Part shown: piece after piece, positions 52,926 through 62,016 of the stretch
How positions within the stretch are numbered: the stretch's first letter is position 1
Layout: each line of letters starts with the position of its first letter
Assembly (NCBI GenBank): GCA_018675575.1
Contig: JABGXW010000075.1
Span: 1 to 64,000 of the forward strand
Length of the DNA: 64,000 bases
Reading direction: 5' to 3'
Source: Bacteriovoracaceae bacterium
GTDB taxonomy: Bacteria; Bdellovibrionota; Bacteriovoracia; Bacteriovoracales; Bacteriovoracaceae
Made by a program: the position numbers and the translations under genes
The notes under the pieces: model-generated
What the model saw: only the letters and a program-made list of their open reading frames with translations
The model's database searches: none
Told to the model about the DNA's origin: nothing

Positions 52926-53515
52926 AAGCAATAATATTGGTGACATCTATCTTATTCTCTCTAAATATATTAGCACAAGATCAAGTGAGTGAGGCTGTGA
53001 AGTCCAAGCCGCTAACTGACAAGTATAAATCTGCTAGAGAGAAATTTAACAAGCTTTCACCAGAGGATAAATACATATTGAGAGAACGCTATAGAAAGTA
53101 TTTAAAGCTTCCACCAGCGGCTAAAGAGATATTGCAAAAAAGACACATTGAGTGGAAAAAACTATCACCAGAAAATAAAAAGAGACTTAAAAGACAATAT
53201 AAGCAATTTAAAGACATGGATAAAGTAAAAAGAGAAAGACTTCTCGAACGTTTAAAGAAGTTCCAAAAGATGAGTCCTGAAGAAAGAGAAAAAAGACTTG
53301 ATAAGCTTAAAGCATTAAAAAGGGCGGCGCATAAGGGTAAGAGAGATTCTATAGAAAGGAAGTTACGTTTTTTAGACATTATTAAAGGGCGTAGGGATCC
53401 AAGAAAAATTCGAAAAAGGGCAAGAATGAGAAGGGATCGCAACAATAATACAACAGGTGATACTAATGTAGATCCATATACTCCTCCTCCAGGAGGTAGC
53501 TCCCCTTTCCCTTAA
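52922..53515 (+). CDS. DUF3106-like basic periplasmic protein
   Basis: A 197-residue protein with signal peptide (1-19) and repeated helical units of the DUF3106 type: LSPEDKYILRERYRKYLKLP, LSPENKKRLKRQYKQFKDM, MSPEEREKRLDKLKALKR. The Arg/Lys content is very high to about residue 170, followed by a Pro/Gly tail. DUF3106 proteins often lie beside ECF sigma genes, and their role is not established. The ATGA overlap with the previous gene makes it the fourth member of the sigma operon. Its stop overlaps the ABC-F gene by four bases. Confidence 0.85.
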   Translation: MKAIILVTSILFSLNILAQDQVSEAVKSKPLTDKYKSAREKFNKLSPEDKYILRERYRKYLKLPPAAKEILQKRHIEWKKLSPENKKRLKRQYKQFKDMDKVKRERLLERLKKFQKMSPEEREKRLDKLKALKRAAHKGKRDSIERKLRFLDIIKGRRDPRKIRKRARMRRDRNNNTTGDTNVDPYTPPPGGSSPFP

Positions 53516-55422
53516 GCTCTTGCTTTTAATGCTTCTAATTCCTCATAGTAGGATAAAAGTTGATCTTCAGCCTTATGCTTGTCCATATCAATACCTCTGA
53601 TTGTTTTTACTTGCTCTTTATTTGAATTAGAATAATCAATATTGGAAAGTTCATTTTCGAGACCTTCAATAATCTTCTCTAGGCTTGTTATAAGACTTGG
53701 AAGTTTTTTTAATTGCTTTTTCTCATTATACGAGAGCTTTAGCTGTGAGCAACTTGTGCTAACATTTAGATCAACAGCATTATTATTTTTAGTACTTTCT
53801 TCTTCATTTTCTGTTAACAATCTTTCATAAGAGCTAGCTTCTAAAAATGCTTCAGCCTGTTCATATCCCGCCTCGAAGCCTTCTAATGTTTGATTCTTAA
53901 GCAGCCAAATTTTATTAGTCACATTAGATAGGAATGAGCGATCATGGCTTATTAAGATTAACGACCCTTTAAATTCCGTTAATGTCTTTTCTAAAATCTG
54001 TAAAGTTTCTAAGTCTAGATCATTCGTAGGTTCATCAAAAACCCATAAGTCGGCTTTATTAAGAAGGTTCTTTGCTAATTGAAGACGATTCTTTTCACCA
54101 CCGGAGAAAGTATTGATAGGCCTATGGAGTTGATCTTTCTTAAAAAGAAAGGATTCGAAATAAGCAGCAATATGTCTCGTTCGACCATCCGGAAGAGAAA
54201 GTTGATCATTTCCTTCTCCAAGAAATTGCGCAGGAGTAAGATCACCGTCAAGTTCTTTTCTCATTTGAGAGAAGTAATAGATTTTCAAGTCATCTGCCCG
54301 TTTTAGTAGACCTTCTGTTGGATATTCTTCACCAATGATAAGCTTAACTAAAGTCGTTTTACCCACTCCATTGATGCCCATTAATCCAATTTTATCGCCT
54401 TTGTTTAATGCAAGAGTAATATTTTTGAAAATTGATTTGTCATCATAGGAAAAAGATATATTTTGACAATTTACAAGACATTTAGTTTTTCGACCAGAGT
54501 TTGCAATGTGAAGACTTAATTCTTTTCTTGCTCGAGACTTTAAAGTCGTAATCGTACTTTTTAAATCTAAATAATTTTCAACACGCTTTTTTGATCTTGT
54601 TCCTCTTGCCTTGATTCCTTGACGCATCCAAGCTGTTTCTCGTGTAAGAGAGTTTTTAAGTTTCGAAATAAGTTTTCTATTTGCTTCTTCTTGATTTTCT
54701 AAGTGGACTAAGTAGTCTAGATAATTTCCCTTGAAGGAAACAATTGTGCCTAAAGCAATATGAAATATTTGATTAGTAACAGAACTTAAAAGATGTCTAT
54801 CATGGGAAATTAAGATGAAAGCAGCTTTTTCAGATTTCAGTCTTTCTTCGAATAGTTTGATAGTCTCTAAATCTAAATGGTTTGTAGGTTCGTCCCAAAG
54901 AATTAAAGAGGACTTAGCAGAAAATCCTAAACTAAGAAGTATTTTTTTCTGTTCTCCTCCACTTAGGTCTGAAAGCTTTGTATCAAGGTCGGTTAGGCCA
55001 AAGTATTTTAAATAAGATTCATAGCCTGCTATTAAATCCCAAACTCCTAGGTCTTGAAAAAGGTCGACGTCACCAGATTTTTGAATTCTATCGAACTCAG
55101 GATAAAATCTAAAAAAATAGTTTTGAATAGTGTATTCCTGCTTGTTTCCATCAATGTCTTCTAGTGGAAGCTCTTGAGGGATGTAGAAACAATTATACTT
55201 AATATTGTCTTCACCTTTTGACTTATCAAATTGAAAGGCTGGTGTGCTCGGATCCGGTTCGATTTCACCTGCTAAGATCTTTAAAAGAGATGATTTACCT
55301 TGACCGTTAAGACCTAAAAGACCAATCTTAGCATCTGAATGAATAGTAAAAGTGGCATTCTTAAAAATTTCTTTAGTGCCAAATGTTAACTGAATGTTTT
55401 TTAAGGTGCATAGTATACTCAT
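53512..55422 (-). CDS. uup: ABC-F family ATPase (Uup-like)
   Basis: A 636-residue soluble protein with two ABC domains and no membrane segments. Walker A motifs are GLNGQGKSS and GINGVGKTT; signatures are LSGGEQKK and FSGGEKNR; Walker B motifs are LWDEPTNHLD and VFDEPTNDLD. A linker with basic helices lies between, and a C-terminal coiled coil is present as in Uup. ABC-F proteins act on ribosomes, or for Uup also on branched DNA. Its ATG shares one base with the rapA stop (TAATG). Confidence 0.93.
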   Translation of the reverse strand: MSILCTLKNIQLTFGTKEIFKNATFTIHSDAKIGLLGLNGQGKSSLLKILAGEIEPDPSTPAFQFDKSKGEDNIKYNCFYIPQELPLEDIDGNKQEYTIQNYFFRFYPEFDRIQKSGDVDLFQDLGVWDLIAGYESYLKYFGLTDLDTKLSDLSGGEQKKILLSLGFSAKSSLILWDEPTNHLDLETIKLFEERLKSEKAAFILISHDRHLLSSVTNQIFHIALGTIVSFKGNYLDYLVHLENQEEANRKLISKLKNSLTRETAWMRQGIKARGTRSKKRVENYLDLKSTITTLKSRARKELSLHIANSGRKTKCLVNCQNISFSYDDKSIFKNITLALNKGDKIGLMGINGVGKTTLVKLIIGEEYPTEGLLKRADDLKIYYFSQMRKELDGDLTPAQFLGEGNDQLSLPDGRTRHIAAYFESFLFKKDQLHRPINTFSGGEKNRLQLAKNLLNKADLWVFDEPTNDLDLETLQILEKTLTEFKGSLILISHDRSFLSNVTNKIWLLKNQTLEGFEAGYEQAEAFLEASSYERLLTENEEESTKNNNAVDLNVSTSCSQLKLSYNEKKQLKKLPSLITSLEKIIEGLENELSNIDYSNSNKEQVKTIRGIDMDKHKAEDQLLSYYEELEALKARA

Positions 55423-58187
55423 TAGTAGATAAACCTAAAAGAATCTAAGTGTGATTCACTTAGATTTAAATGGTGATAGAGTTCTGATTCTATTCTTTTG
55501 ATATTTTCAATTTCCTCATCACTTATTTGTTTGTTTTTCTTTTGAAGTTCTAATAGTCTTGAGACTTGTTGTAAGTAGACTTTTTTAATATCTGCTTTGG
55601 ACTGTTCCAGTATCGCGATACTCTTTTCTCGTGCAATCTCATGTGCTTTCTTAATTAAGTTCTTTAGTTCAGGCTTTGAAAATCGAGCAACTTTTAATCT
55701 GATTGCTTTGTCTGCATCAATTAACTTAGAATCCAGCATTTCCTTATTCCACTTGTCAGAAAAGTTATTACCCTCAGGGCTTAGCAAGACTCTGATATGT
55801 GTAGGGGGAAGAAACTTATCTAGCTCTAAATATTTTGGTGCTACAGAGCCTAAAAGAAAAAAGAGCTCCAAGAATACTTTTGGTGATTTGTTCTCGTTTC
55901 TCGTCGCAATTGTCGCATTTCCATATTCTTGGCCTAAAATCATCTCGATAATTCCTACAACCATAGGGTGATCAAAAGTCATAAATATTAGATCTTCTCG
56001 ATCTTGAGCCTTATCTCGATTAAATGTGTAGGAAAAGCCTTCTTCCGGAAGGTAAGGGAAGTGAGGAACAAACATATTATGTGATGGCTTGATAAATTGG
56101 GTATCGCCATCAAGGTCTTCACAATCAACTCCAAACTGATCATATACTCTATCCAAAAATTCTCTTAGTTTTGGAGATTCATCAATCTCTTGTATTTGTT
56201 TTTTTATCTGTTTAGCCTTTTTCGAATTAAAAGAATTGATTTCAATTAAAATATCTCTACCATTTTCCAGTTCGACCTCAAAATCTTGATACTCTACTTT
56301 GGACTTTTTTATAAAGTTATTTAGTTTGGAATGATCATTTTGGAGAAAATCTTGGCAGTCTTCCAATGCCGAAGAAAATGCGGATTTATTTGCAGCAAGT
56401 ATTTTCATTGCTCCCTTGGATGTTTTTTCAAATCCATTAATTGCCTGATGATACCAGCGGAAATATATTTCTTCAAAAGAATTCTTTATGTAAGGAACAT
56501 GTATCGTGATGTCTTGTGTCTGCCCTATTCTATCAAGTCTACCAATTCTTTGTTCTAATAAATCAGGATTTTTAGGAAGGTCAAGTAGAATTAGGTCATG
56601 TGCAAATTCAAAGTTTCTTCCTTCTGAGCCAATTTCAGTACAAAGTAAAATATTAGCACCTTCTGGCTCATGGAAATAGGCAGCCTGTCTATCTCTTGCT
56701 ATAAGTGAAAGGTCAGAATGAAAGAGTGCTGGCTTATTACCAACTGTTGTTTCTTTCAAATCTTTATCTAACTTTAAGATGAGCTTTTTTGAACGACAAA
56801 TGAGTAGAGTTTTTTTGTTTCGATTAGAGTTTAGATAATTGCTAAGCCAAAGTAACTTCATCTTATATAAAGCTTGAGTTAGAAAATCATCTTCACCTTC
56901 ATTAAAATATTTATTTTCATCCTCATGAGACAGCTCATATGATTTGAGAATTCTTTTTGGAAAGAAGTCATAAACTTGAGTCATCACTTTCCTAGTGTTT
57001 CTGAAATAGATTCTACCTGTTCCATGACGATCTAATAATTCAGGAATAATACTAGTTTTATCATCTTTACTAATATTTAATTTATCTAAATAATCTATAT
57101 CATGATCATTAAGGTGAACTTCAGCGCGAACTTTTTTAGCTATTTCTGCCATTTCTCGATAATGGATTGACTCTTTTTGATATGCTGCGAAATCGTGGAA
57201 TCTGTTGGGGTCTAATAATTTTAATCTAGAGAAATGCCCTTGCATTCCAAACATCTCAGGAGTAGCGGTTAAGAGAAGAAGTCCAGGGATCTTTTTACTT
57301 AGCTCTTCTACTTTTTGATATTGAACACCAGGTCCTTGCTCTGTATATTCTAGAGAATGGGCTTCATCAACTACTAACATATCCCATTCTGATTCTGTCA
57401 TCAATTTGGAGGCGATATCTGAACCGCATAATAACTGTATGGATGTTATGACTAAATTGCTTTGATCAAAAGGATTTATTTCTGGTTCCAAATTTGTTTG
57501 TTCATTTATTACCGTGAATGACAAGTTATACTTTATCAACATTTCAACAAACCATTGATGACATAAAGTATTTGGTAACACGATTAAGACTCTTTCTATC
57601 TTGTTGGTAATAATGAGACGATGAAGAATTAATCCCGCTTCTATTGTTTTTCCTAAACCTACTTCGTCAGAAAGAAGAACTCGAGGATATTGTAGTTTTA
57701 TGACTTCATTTACCAAATAAAGTTGATGGTCAATTAGAGAGACACGGCCACCCATTAATCCTTTTACAGGTAGAGATGCTAGCCAACGCTTTATTTTAAC
57801 CGTTTGGTATCTTAAATTGAAAAAGCTTTGAGAGTCAGAAGTACCATTTAATATTTTCTCAAGGGGAGTATGAAAATTGATAGAATCAAGCAAGTCGCAT
57901 TCAATTATCTCTTCTCCTTCTTTATTTCCTAAATAAGCTAAAATTCCTGTACTGCTCTCAATGACTTTTGAAACGATGAACTTTTGTTCTTGGTTTGAGG
58001 TGACTTCATCTCCCTCTTCAAACTTTACTCTTTTTAAAGGAGCTGTTCTTCTTCCATATCTTCTAGATTCTTCAGTTGCAGGAAAAGAAACGACTAATGT
58101 TTTGTCTTCAATTTTTTCAATGATTCCAAGGCCCAATTCCGGTTCGGCTTCACTCATGTATCTTTGACCAACAATGACTTTTGACAT
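55422..58187 (-). CDS. rapA: RapA-like SNF2/Swi2 ATPase
   Basis: A 921-residue protein that in E. coli recycles stalled RNA polymerase. An N-terminal Tudor-like region (about 1-110) precedes the Walker A DEVGLGKT (174-181) and DEAH (274-277) motifs. Lobe two has LLCTEIGSEGRNF and the late QRIGRLDRIGQ motif. A long helical C-terminal part completes the family layout; E. coli RapA is about 968 residues. It is translationally linked to the ABC-F gene downstream. Confidence 0.92.
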   Translation of the reverse strand: MSKVIVGQRYMSEAEPELGLGIIEKIEDKTLVVSFPATEESRRYGRRTAPLKRVKFEEGDEVTSNQEQKFIVSKVIESSTGILAYLGNKEGEEIIECDLLDSINFHTPLEKILNGTSDSQSFFNLRYQTVKIKRWLASLPVKGLMGGRVSLIDHQLYLVNEVIKLQYPRVLLSDEVGLGKTIEAGLILHRLIITNKIERVLIVLPNTLCHQWFVEMLIKYNLSFTVINEQTNLEPEINPFDQSNLVITSIQLLCGSDIASKLMTESEWDMLVVDEAHSLEYTEQGPGVQYQKVEELSKKIPGLLLLTATPEMFGMQGHFSRLKLLDPNRFHDFAAYQKESIHYREMAEIAKKVRAEVHLNDHDIDYLDKLNISKDDKTSIIPELLDRHGTGRIYFRNTRKVMTQVYDFFPKRILKSYELSHEDENKYFNEGEDDFLTQALYKMKLLWLSNYLNSNRNKKTLLICRSKKLILKLDKDLKETTVGNKPALFHSDLSLIARDRQAAYFHEPEGANILLCTEIGSEGRNFEFAHDLILLDLPKNPDLLEQRIGRLDRIGQTQDITIHVPYIKNSFEEIYFRWYHQAINGFEKTSKGAMKILAANKSAFSSALEDCQDFLQNDHSKLNNFIKKSKVEYQDFEVELENGRDILIEINSFNSKKAKQIKKQIQEIDESPKLREFLDRVYDQFGVDCEDLDGDTQFIKPSHNMFVPHFPYLPEEGFSYTFNRDKAQDREDLIFMTFDHPMVVGIIEMILGQEYGNATIATRNENKSPKVFLELFFLLGSVAPKYLELDKFLPPTHIRVLLSPEGNNFSDKWNKEMLDSKLIDADKAIRLKVARFSKPELKNLIKKAHEIAREKSIAILEQSKADIKKVYLQQVSRLLELQKKNKQISDEEIENIKRIESELYHHLNLSESHLDSFRFIY

Positions 58188-58301
58188 CTTATCTCAGTAT
58201 TTTAACATTTATATTGATTCTAGAAGTATAGTCATAACAGGAAAATCGATCGGTTAAAAGTCTTTTTTGACGGGGTGCAATCCTTTGGATAATGTAGACC
58301 C

Positions 58302-59099
58302 ATGAAGATGACTATGGCCGACTACCTTAAAAAAAAAGAAGATTTTCATTCCTCTATTGCAGCAGAAGAAAATTGTCATAGGATGCTCTGCTGTCACTGT
58401 TTAAGACCTACAAAGTCATGCTTTTGCCAAACCATTAAGCCTTTTGAGACTAATGCAGATATTCGTATTTTGATGCATCCCATGGAGGCCAAGGAACACG
58501 TAGGAACAGGAAGACTCACAAATATTTGTTTATCAAACTCTAAAATTCATGTAGGAATAAAGTTTGATCAAGATAAAGAAGTTCAAAAGTTAATAACTAA
58601 TTCTGAACTCAATTGTATGATTTTATACCCTGGTGATGACTCTCATAATATTACTCAAAACCCTTTGAAAGAAAATTTACAAACAAAGAAACTTGTTATT
58701 TTTGTCATTGATGCTACCTGGCCACATGCCAAATTAATGATGAGAGAAAATAAGCAATTTCACATGCTGCCTAGAATTAGTTTTAATCCCCCAGGGATCT
58801 CAAAATTTTCGATCAAGCATCAGCCCTCTAAACTTTGTCTTTGTACTATCGAGTCTCTCTATCATTTAATTGTCGGTTTAGAGTTGCATGGGCATGAAGA
58901 TTTAGCAGGAAAATATGAAGAATTGATGACTACGTTAGAGAAACTGGTTAATTACCAAATAGAATGCTCAAAAAACCAGGAACTTTCTAGCTATCGAGCA
59001 AAAGGTAGCTACAAATCACCCGAAGATCGTGTTGTAAGTAAGAAGTGGAAATCGAGGGCGATTTGTTTTGATCGAAAAAACTACCATAAACTCTTGTAA
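58302..59099 (+). CDS. DTW-domain tRNA-uridine aminocarboxypropyltransferase
   Basis: A 265-residue enzyme of the TapT/TuaA family, which adds the aminocarboxypropyl group of S-adenosylmethionine to tRNA uridine (acp3U). The DTW motif appears as DATWPHAK (137-144). Cysteines C30, C31, C33, C40 and C42 form a cluster typical of the family zinc site. The following helicase starts 20 bases later on the same strand. It is divergent from rapA. Confidence 0.88.
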   Translation: MKMTMADYLKKKEDFHSSIAAEENCHRMLCCHCLRPTKSCFCQTIKPFETNADIRILMHPMEAKEHVGTGRLTNICLSNSKIHVGIKFDQDKEVQKLITNSELNCMILYPGDDSHNITQNPLKENLQTKKLVIFVIDATWPHAKLMMRENKQFHMLPRISFNPPGISKFSIKHQPSKLCLCTIESLYHLIVGLELHGHEDLAGKYEELMTTLEKLVNYQIECSKNQELSSYRAKGSYKSPEDRVVSKKWKSRAICFDRKNYHKLL

Positions 59100-59119
59100 T
59101 AATTAATAATCTTGACAAA

Positions 59120-60427
59120 GTGCATCTCAAATTAGAATCTCGGCACATGAATGAAAAGCGTCATGCCGTTGTAAAATTTGATCAAATGGATCTTGAAGAA
59201 TCAATCTTGAAGGCCTTAGGTGAAATTGGTTATGAAATACCAACCCCTATTCAAAGCGCTGTCATTCCTGAGTTATTACAAGGGAAAGACCTTTTAGGAA
59301 TTGCTAAAACAGGCACAGGAAAAACTGCTGCATTTGGACTTCCTATATTAAATTATTTGGCAAAAATAGAAGTTAAAAAAAGAGGTGGACGACCTAGAGT
59401 TCTGGTTCTTGCTCCAACTAGAGAGCTGGCGTCTCAAATACACGATAGCTTTAAATCCTACGGGAAATTTATGAAGTTAAAAACCTCGGTTATTTTTGGA
59501 GGAGTAAGTGCTAAATCTCAAGTTCGGTCAGTAGAAAAAGGTGTTGATATATGTGTTGCAACACCAGGAAGATTACTTGATTTAATGTCTCATGGGCAAG
59601 TAGTTCTCGATCAAGTTGAAATCTTTGTTTTAGATGAAGCTGATAGAATGTTAGATATGGGCTTTTTTAATGATGTTGAAAAAATTATTACAGAACTACC
59701 TAAAGACAGGCAGACTTTGCTTTTTTCAGCAACTATGCCAAACGATATTGAGTCATTGTCAAACTCTATACTTATCGACCCCGCTAAAGTTGAGGTGACT
59801 CCAGAATCTACTCCTGTAGAAAAAATTAAACAAATAATCTATATGGTTGATAGAATAAATAAACCTCACCTTTTGAATTACCTTGTAAAAAAATATCGAA
59901 TAAAACAAGCTCTTGTTTTTGTAAAAACAAAAAGAGGTGCTGATCGATTAGTAAAAATTTTTAGCCGCTACAATCTTGAAGCGATGGCAATTCATGGAAA
60001 TAAATCTCAAGGAGCGAGGGGACGTGCCTTAAAGGATTTTAAGCTTGGGAAGTTAAGATTTCTAATTGCCACAGACATTGCATCTCGAGGAATTGATGTG
60101 AAGGGACTTTCTCATATTATTAATTATAATCTTCCTTTAGAAGCTGAGGCTTATGTTCACAGGATAGGAAGAACTGGAAGAGCAGATGAACTTGGTACGG
60201 CGATTTCATTCTGTGACGAACTTGAGAAGTCTTATCTTAAGGCCATAGAAAAATGTATTAAAATGAAAATTAAAGAAGTCAAAAATCATCCATTTCCCCC
60301 CGGTTATAAACAAGATGGTCAAAGTATAAATGAAATAAAAATATCGAAGAAGAGAAAAATAAGCAATCAAGCCAGTAGGAAAACACGAAGTAGAAATAAA
60401 AAAAATAATACAAGGAAAAAGTCATGA
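59120..60427 (+). CDS. DEAD-box RNA helicase (RhlE-like)
   Basis: A 435-residue RNA helicase. Motifs are AKTGTGKTA (62-70), PTRELASQ, TPGRLLDL, DEAD (172-175), SAT, FVKTKRGADRL, TDIASRGIDVKGL and HRIGRTGR, followed by a basic tail rich in Lys and Arg as in RhlE. The GTG at 59120 and the ATG at 59147 are both possible starts; neither has a strong ribosome site. It overlaps the YciH gene by four bases. The cluster with a tRNA modifier and an initiation factor suggests a role in ribosome biogenesis or translation. Confidence 0.93.
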   Translation: MHLKLESRHMNEKRHAVVKFDQMDLEESILKALGEIGYEIPTPIQSAVIPELLQGKDLLGIAKTGTGKTAAFGLPILNYLAKIEVKKRGGRPRVLVLAPTRELASQIHDSFKSYGKFMKLKTSVIFGGVSAKSQVRSVEKGVDICVATPGRLLDLMSHGQVVLDQVEIFVLDEADRMLDMGFFNDVEKIITELPKDRQTLLFSATMPNDIESLSNSILIDPAKVEVTPESTPVEKIKQIIYMVDRINKPHLLNYLVKKYRIKQALVFVKTKRGADRLVKIFSRYNLEAMAIHGNKSQGARGRALKDFKLGKLRFLIATDIASRGIDVKGLSHIINYNLPLEAEAYVHRIGRTGRADELGTAISFCDELEKSYLKAIEKCIKMKIKEVKNHPFPPGYKQDGQSINEIKISKKRKISNQASRKTRSRNKKNNTRKKS

Positions 60428-60756
60428 CCAAGGGACGTATTTTATATAGTAGTGATGGATCAGGAAAAAACCTTGTTAAAGATCAACAAGAAAAGGAAGT
60501 TTTTGAAGAGATTATTCCCGAGCAGATCTGTCTTAAGTTTAGAATAGAGAAAAAAGGACGAGGCGGTAAAGATGTCACAGTCATCTATAATCTTCCATAC
60601 AATCCTCCCTATTTCAAAAAACTTCTCAAAGAATTAAAAAAATTTGTTGGAGGGGGAGGTGCCCAAAAAGAAGAATGTTTGGAACTACAGGGTGATCATC
60701 GAGCACAGCTCAAAATATATCTAGAAATAAAAGGATTTAAGACAAAAGGGGCTTAG
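60424..60756 (+). CDS. yciH: SUI1/YciH family translation factor
   Basis: A 110-residue protein related to eukaryotic eIF1. The core starts at about 40 with RIEKKGRGGKDVTVIYNLP, then LLKELKKFVGGGGAQKEECLELQGDH and a final LEIKGFKTKGA, all typical of bacterial YciH. In bacteria it affects start-codon selection fidelity. The ATG overlaps the helicase stop (ATGA). Its stop codon is immediately adjacent to the stop of the convergent flavin oxidoreductase. Confidence 0.93.
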   Translation: MTKGRILYSSDGSGKNLVKDQQEKEVFEEIIPEQICLKFRIEKKGRGGKDVTVIYNLPYNPPYFKKLLKELKKFVGGGGAQKEECLELQGDHRAQLKIYLEIKGFKTKGA

Positions 60757-61986
60757 TTAAGACTTTCCCCTGACCCTTCTAAGAGATTGCATACCCGTAT
60801 CAAGTGCAGTATTGAATATTGCCAAATATACAGAAGCATTGGCACATGGCTTTTTATTTTCTCCCATTCTATTTATTTGCATTGTGTACCAAATAATTTC
60901 TAGTGGAAATATGGTATCTATAATTTTAATACCGCTTGATAATGGTTTAACCTCACTTACTACATCTTCACCAGATAGTAATTGATTAGAAAAATTTGGA
61001 TTTATACATAGTGGCCTTGCTAGTCCAATGATGTCTAATTCTCTTTTTTTAAGGGACTCTTCCATAAATTCTCTAGTTCTGAATCCTCCTGTAACCATAA
61101 TGGGACAGGCGATCTTTGCTTTAATTTCTTTGGCGTATTCAATGAAATATGCTTCTCTTTTTATAGTGCTTTCTTTGATTGGACTTCCTGTCATAGCAGG
61201 CTTCTCATATGAGCCACCAGAAATTTCAATTAAATCTATTCCAAGATCAGATAATGTTTTTGCCACATGAATAGCTTCCTCATGGTCAAATCCTCCTTTA
61301 CTAAAGTCAGCTGAATTCATTTTGATACCAATAGGGTATTTAGGGCCAACTTCATGTCTGATGGCCTTATAGATCTCTCTTACAAAACGTAGTCTATTTT
61401 CTGCAGAGCCGCCCCACTCGTCAGTCCTTTGATTGTGATGCTTTGACAAAAACTGACTAATTAAATAGCCATGGGCCCCATGTATTTGAACTCCATGAAA
61501 TCCCGTTTCTTTGCAAATCTTTGCGGCATAAGCAAATCTACCTATAATATCTAAAATTTCTTCATGTGCTAATTCTCGTGGTTGGTTAAACATTGCGTCG
61601 AGAGGTGATTTTAATGGAATAGATGAAGGGGCCACTGGAACTTTAGTTAAAAACTTAGGAGTTTGCTTACCGGGATGATTTAATTGAATCCACAGCTGAC
61701 TCTCTGTTCCTTCGCAACTGCATGCCCATGATTTTAATTCTTTGTGATTATTACAACCTTTTTCTATTACGACATTATTAGCTTCACCTCTATATTGTGA
61801 ATCAACCATTACATTGCCAGAAATCAATAAACCTGTTCCTCCTTGCGCCCATTGAGAGTAGGCGTTAAAAAACTTAAGACCAGGTATGTGGTCTTTTGAC
61901 GCCATATTTTCACTCATTGCAGATTTACCTAATCTATTGGGTAGTATTGTTCCACATGGTAATAAAAGTTTTTTTGCTAATTCCAT
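60757..61986 (-). CDS. NADH:flavin oxidoreductase (old yellow enzyme family)
   Basis: The ATG at 61986 is preferred because GGAGG lies five bases upstream, giving 409 residues. This TIM-barrel FMN enzyme has PNRLGKSAMSENMA at the start, QLNHPGKQTP, the GVQIHGAHGYLISQFLS active-site stretch with His pair, EWGGSAENRLRF and PIMVTGGFRTREF. Members reduce activated C=C bonds or nitro groups; the natural substrate is unknown. It is divergent from the BaiN-like gene across 30 bases. Confidence 0.92.
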   Translation of the reverse strand: MELAKKLLLPCGTILPNRLGKSAMSENMASKDHIPGLKFFNAYSQWAQGGTGLLISGNVMVDSQYRGEANNVVIEKGCNNHKELKSWACSCEGTESQLWIQLNHPGKQTPKFLTKVPVAPSSIPLKSPLDAMFNQPRELAHEEILDIIGRFAYAAKICKETGFHGVQIHGAHGYLISQFLSKHHNQRTDEWGGSAENRLRFVREIYKAIRHEVGPKYPIGIKMNSADFSKGGFDHEEAIHVAKTLSDLGIDLIEISGGSYEKPAMTGSPIKESTIKREAYFIEYAKEIKAKIACPIMVTGGFRTREFMEESLKKRELDIIGLARPLCINPNFSNQLLSGEDVVSEVKPLSSGIKIIDTIFPLEIIWYTMQINRMGENKKPCANASVYLAIFNTALDTGMQSLRRVRGKS

Positions 61987-62016
61987 TACTGCCTCCAACA
62001 AGTTAAAATTGTATCA

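Noticed and set aside
53089-53445. A 118-codon minus-strand open frame
   Set aside because: It is the antisense of the Lys/Arg-rich DUF3106 gene, whose codon bias leaves the opposite strand free of stops.
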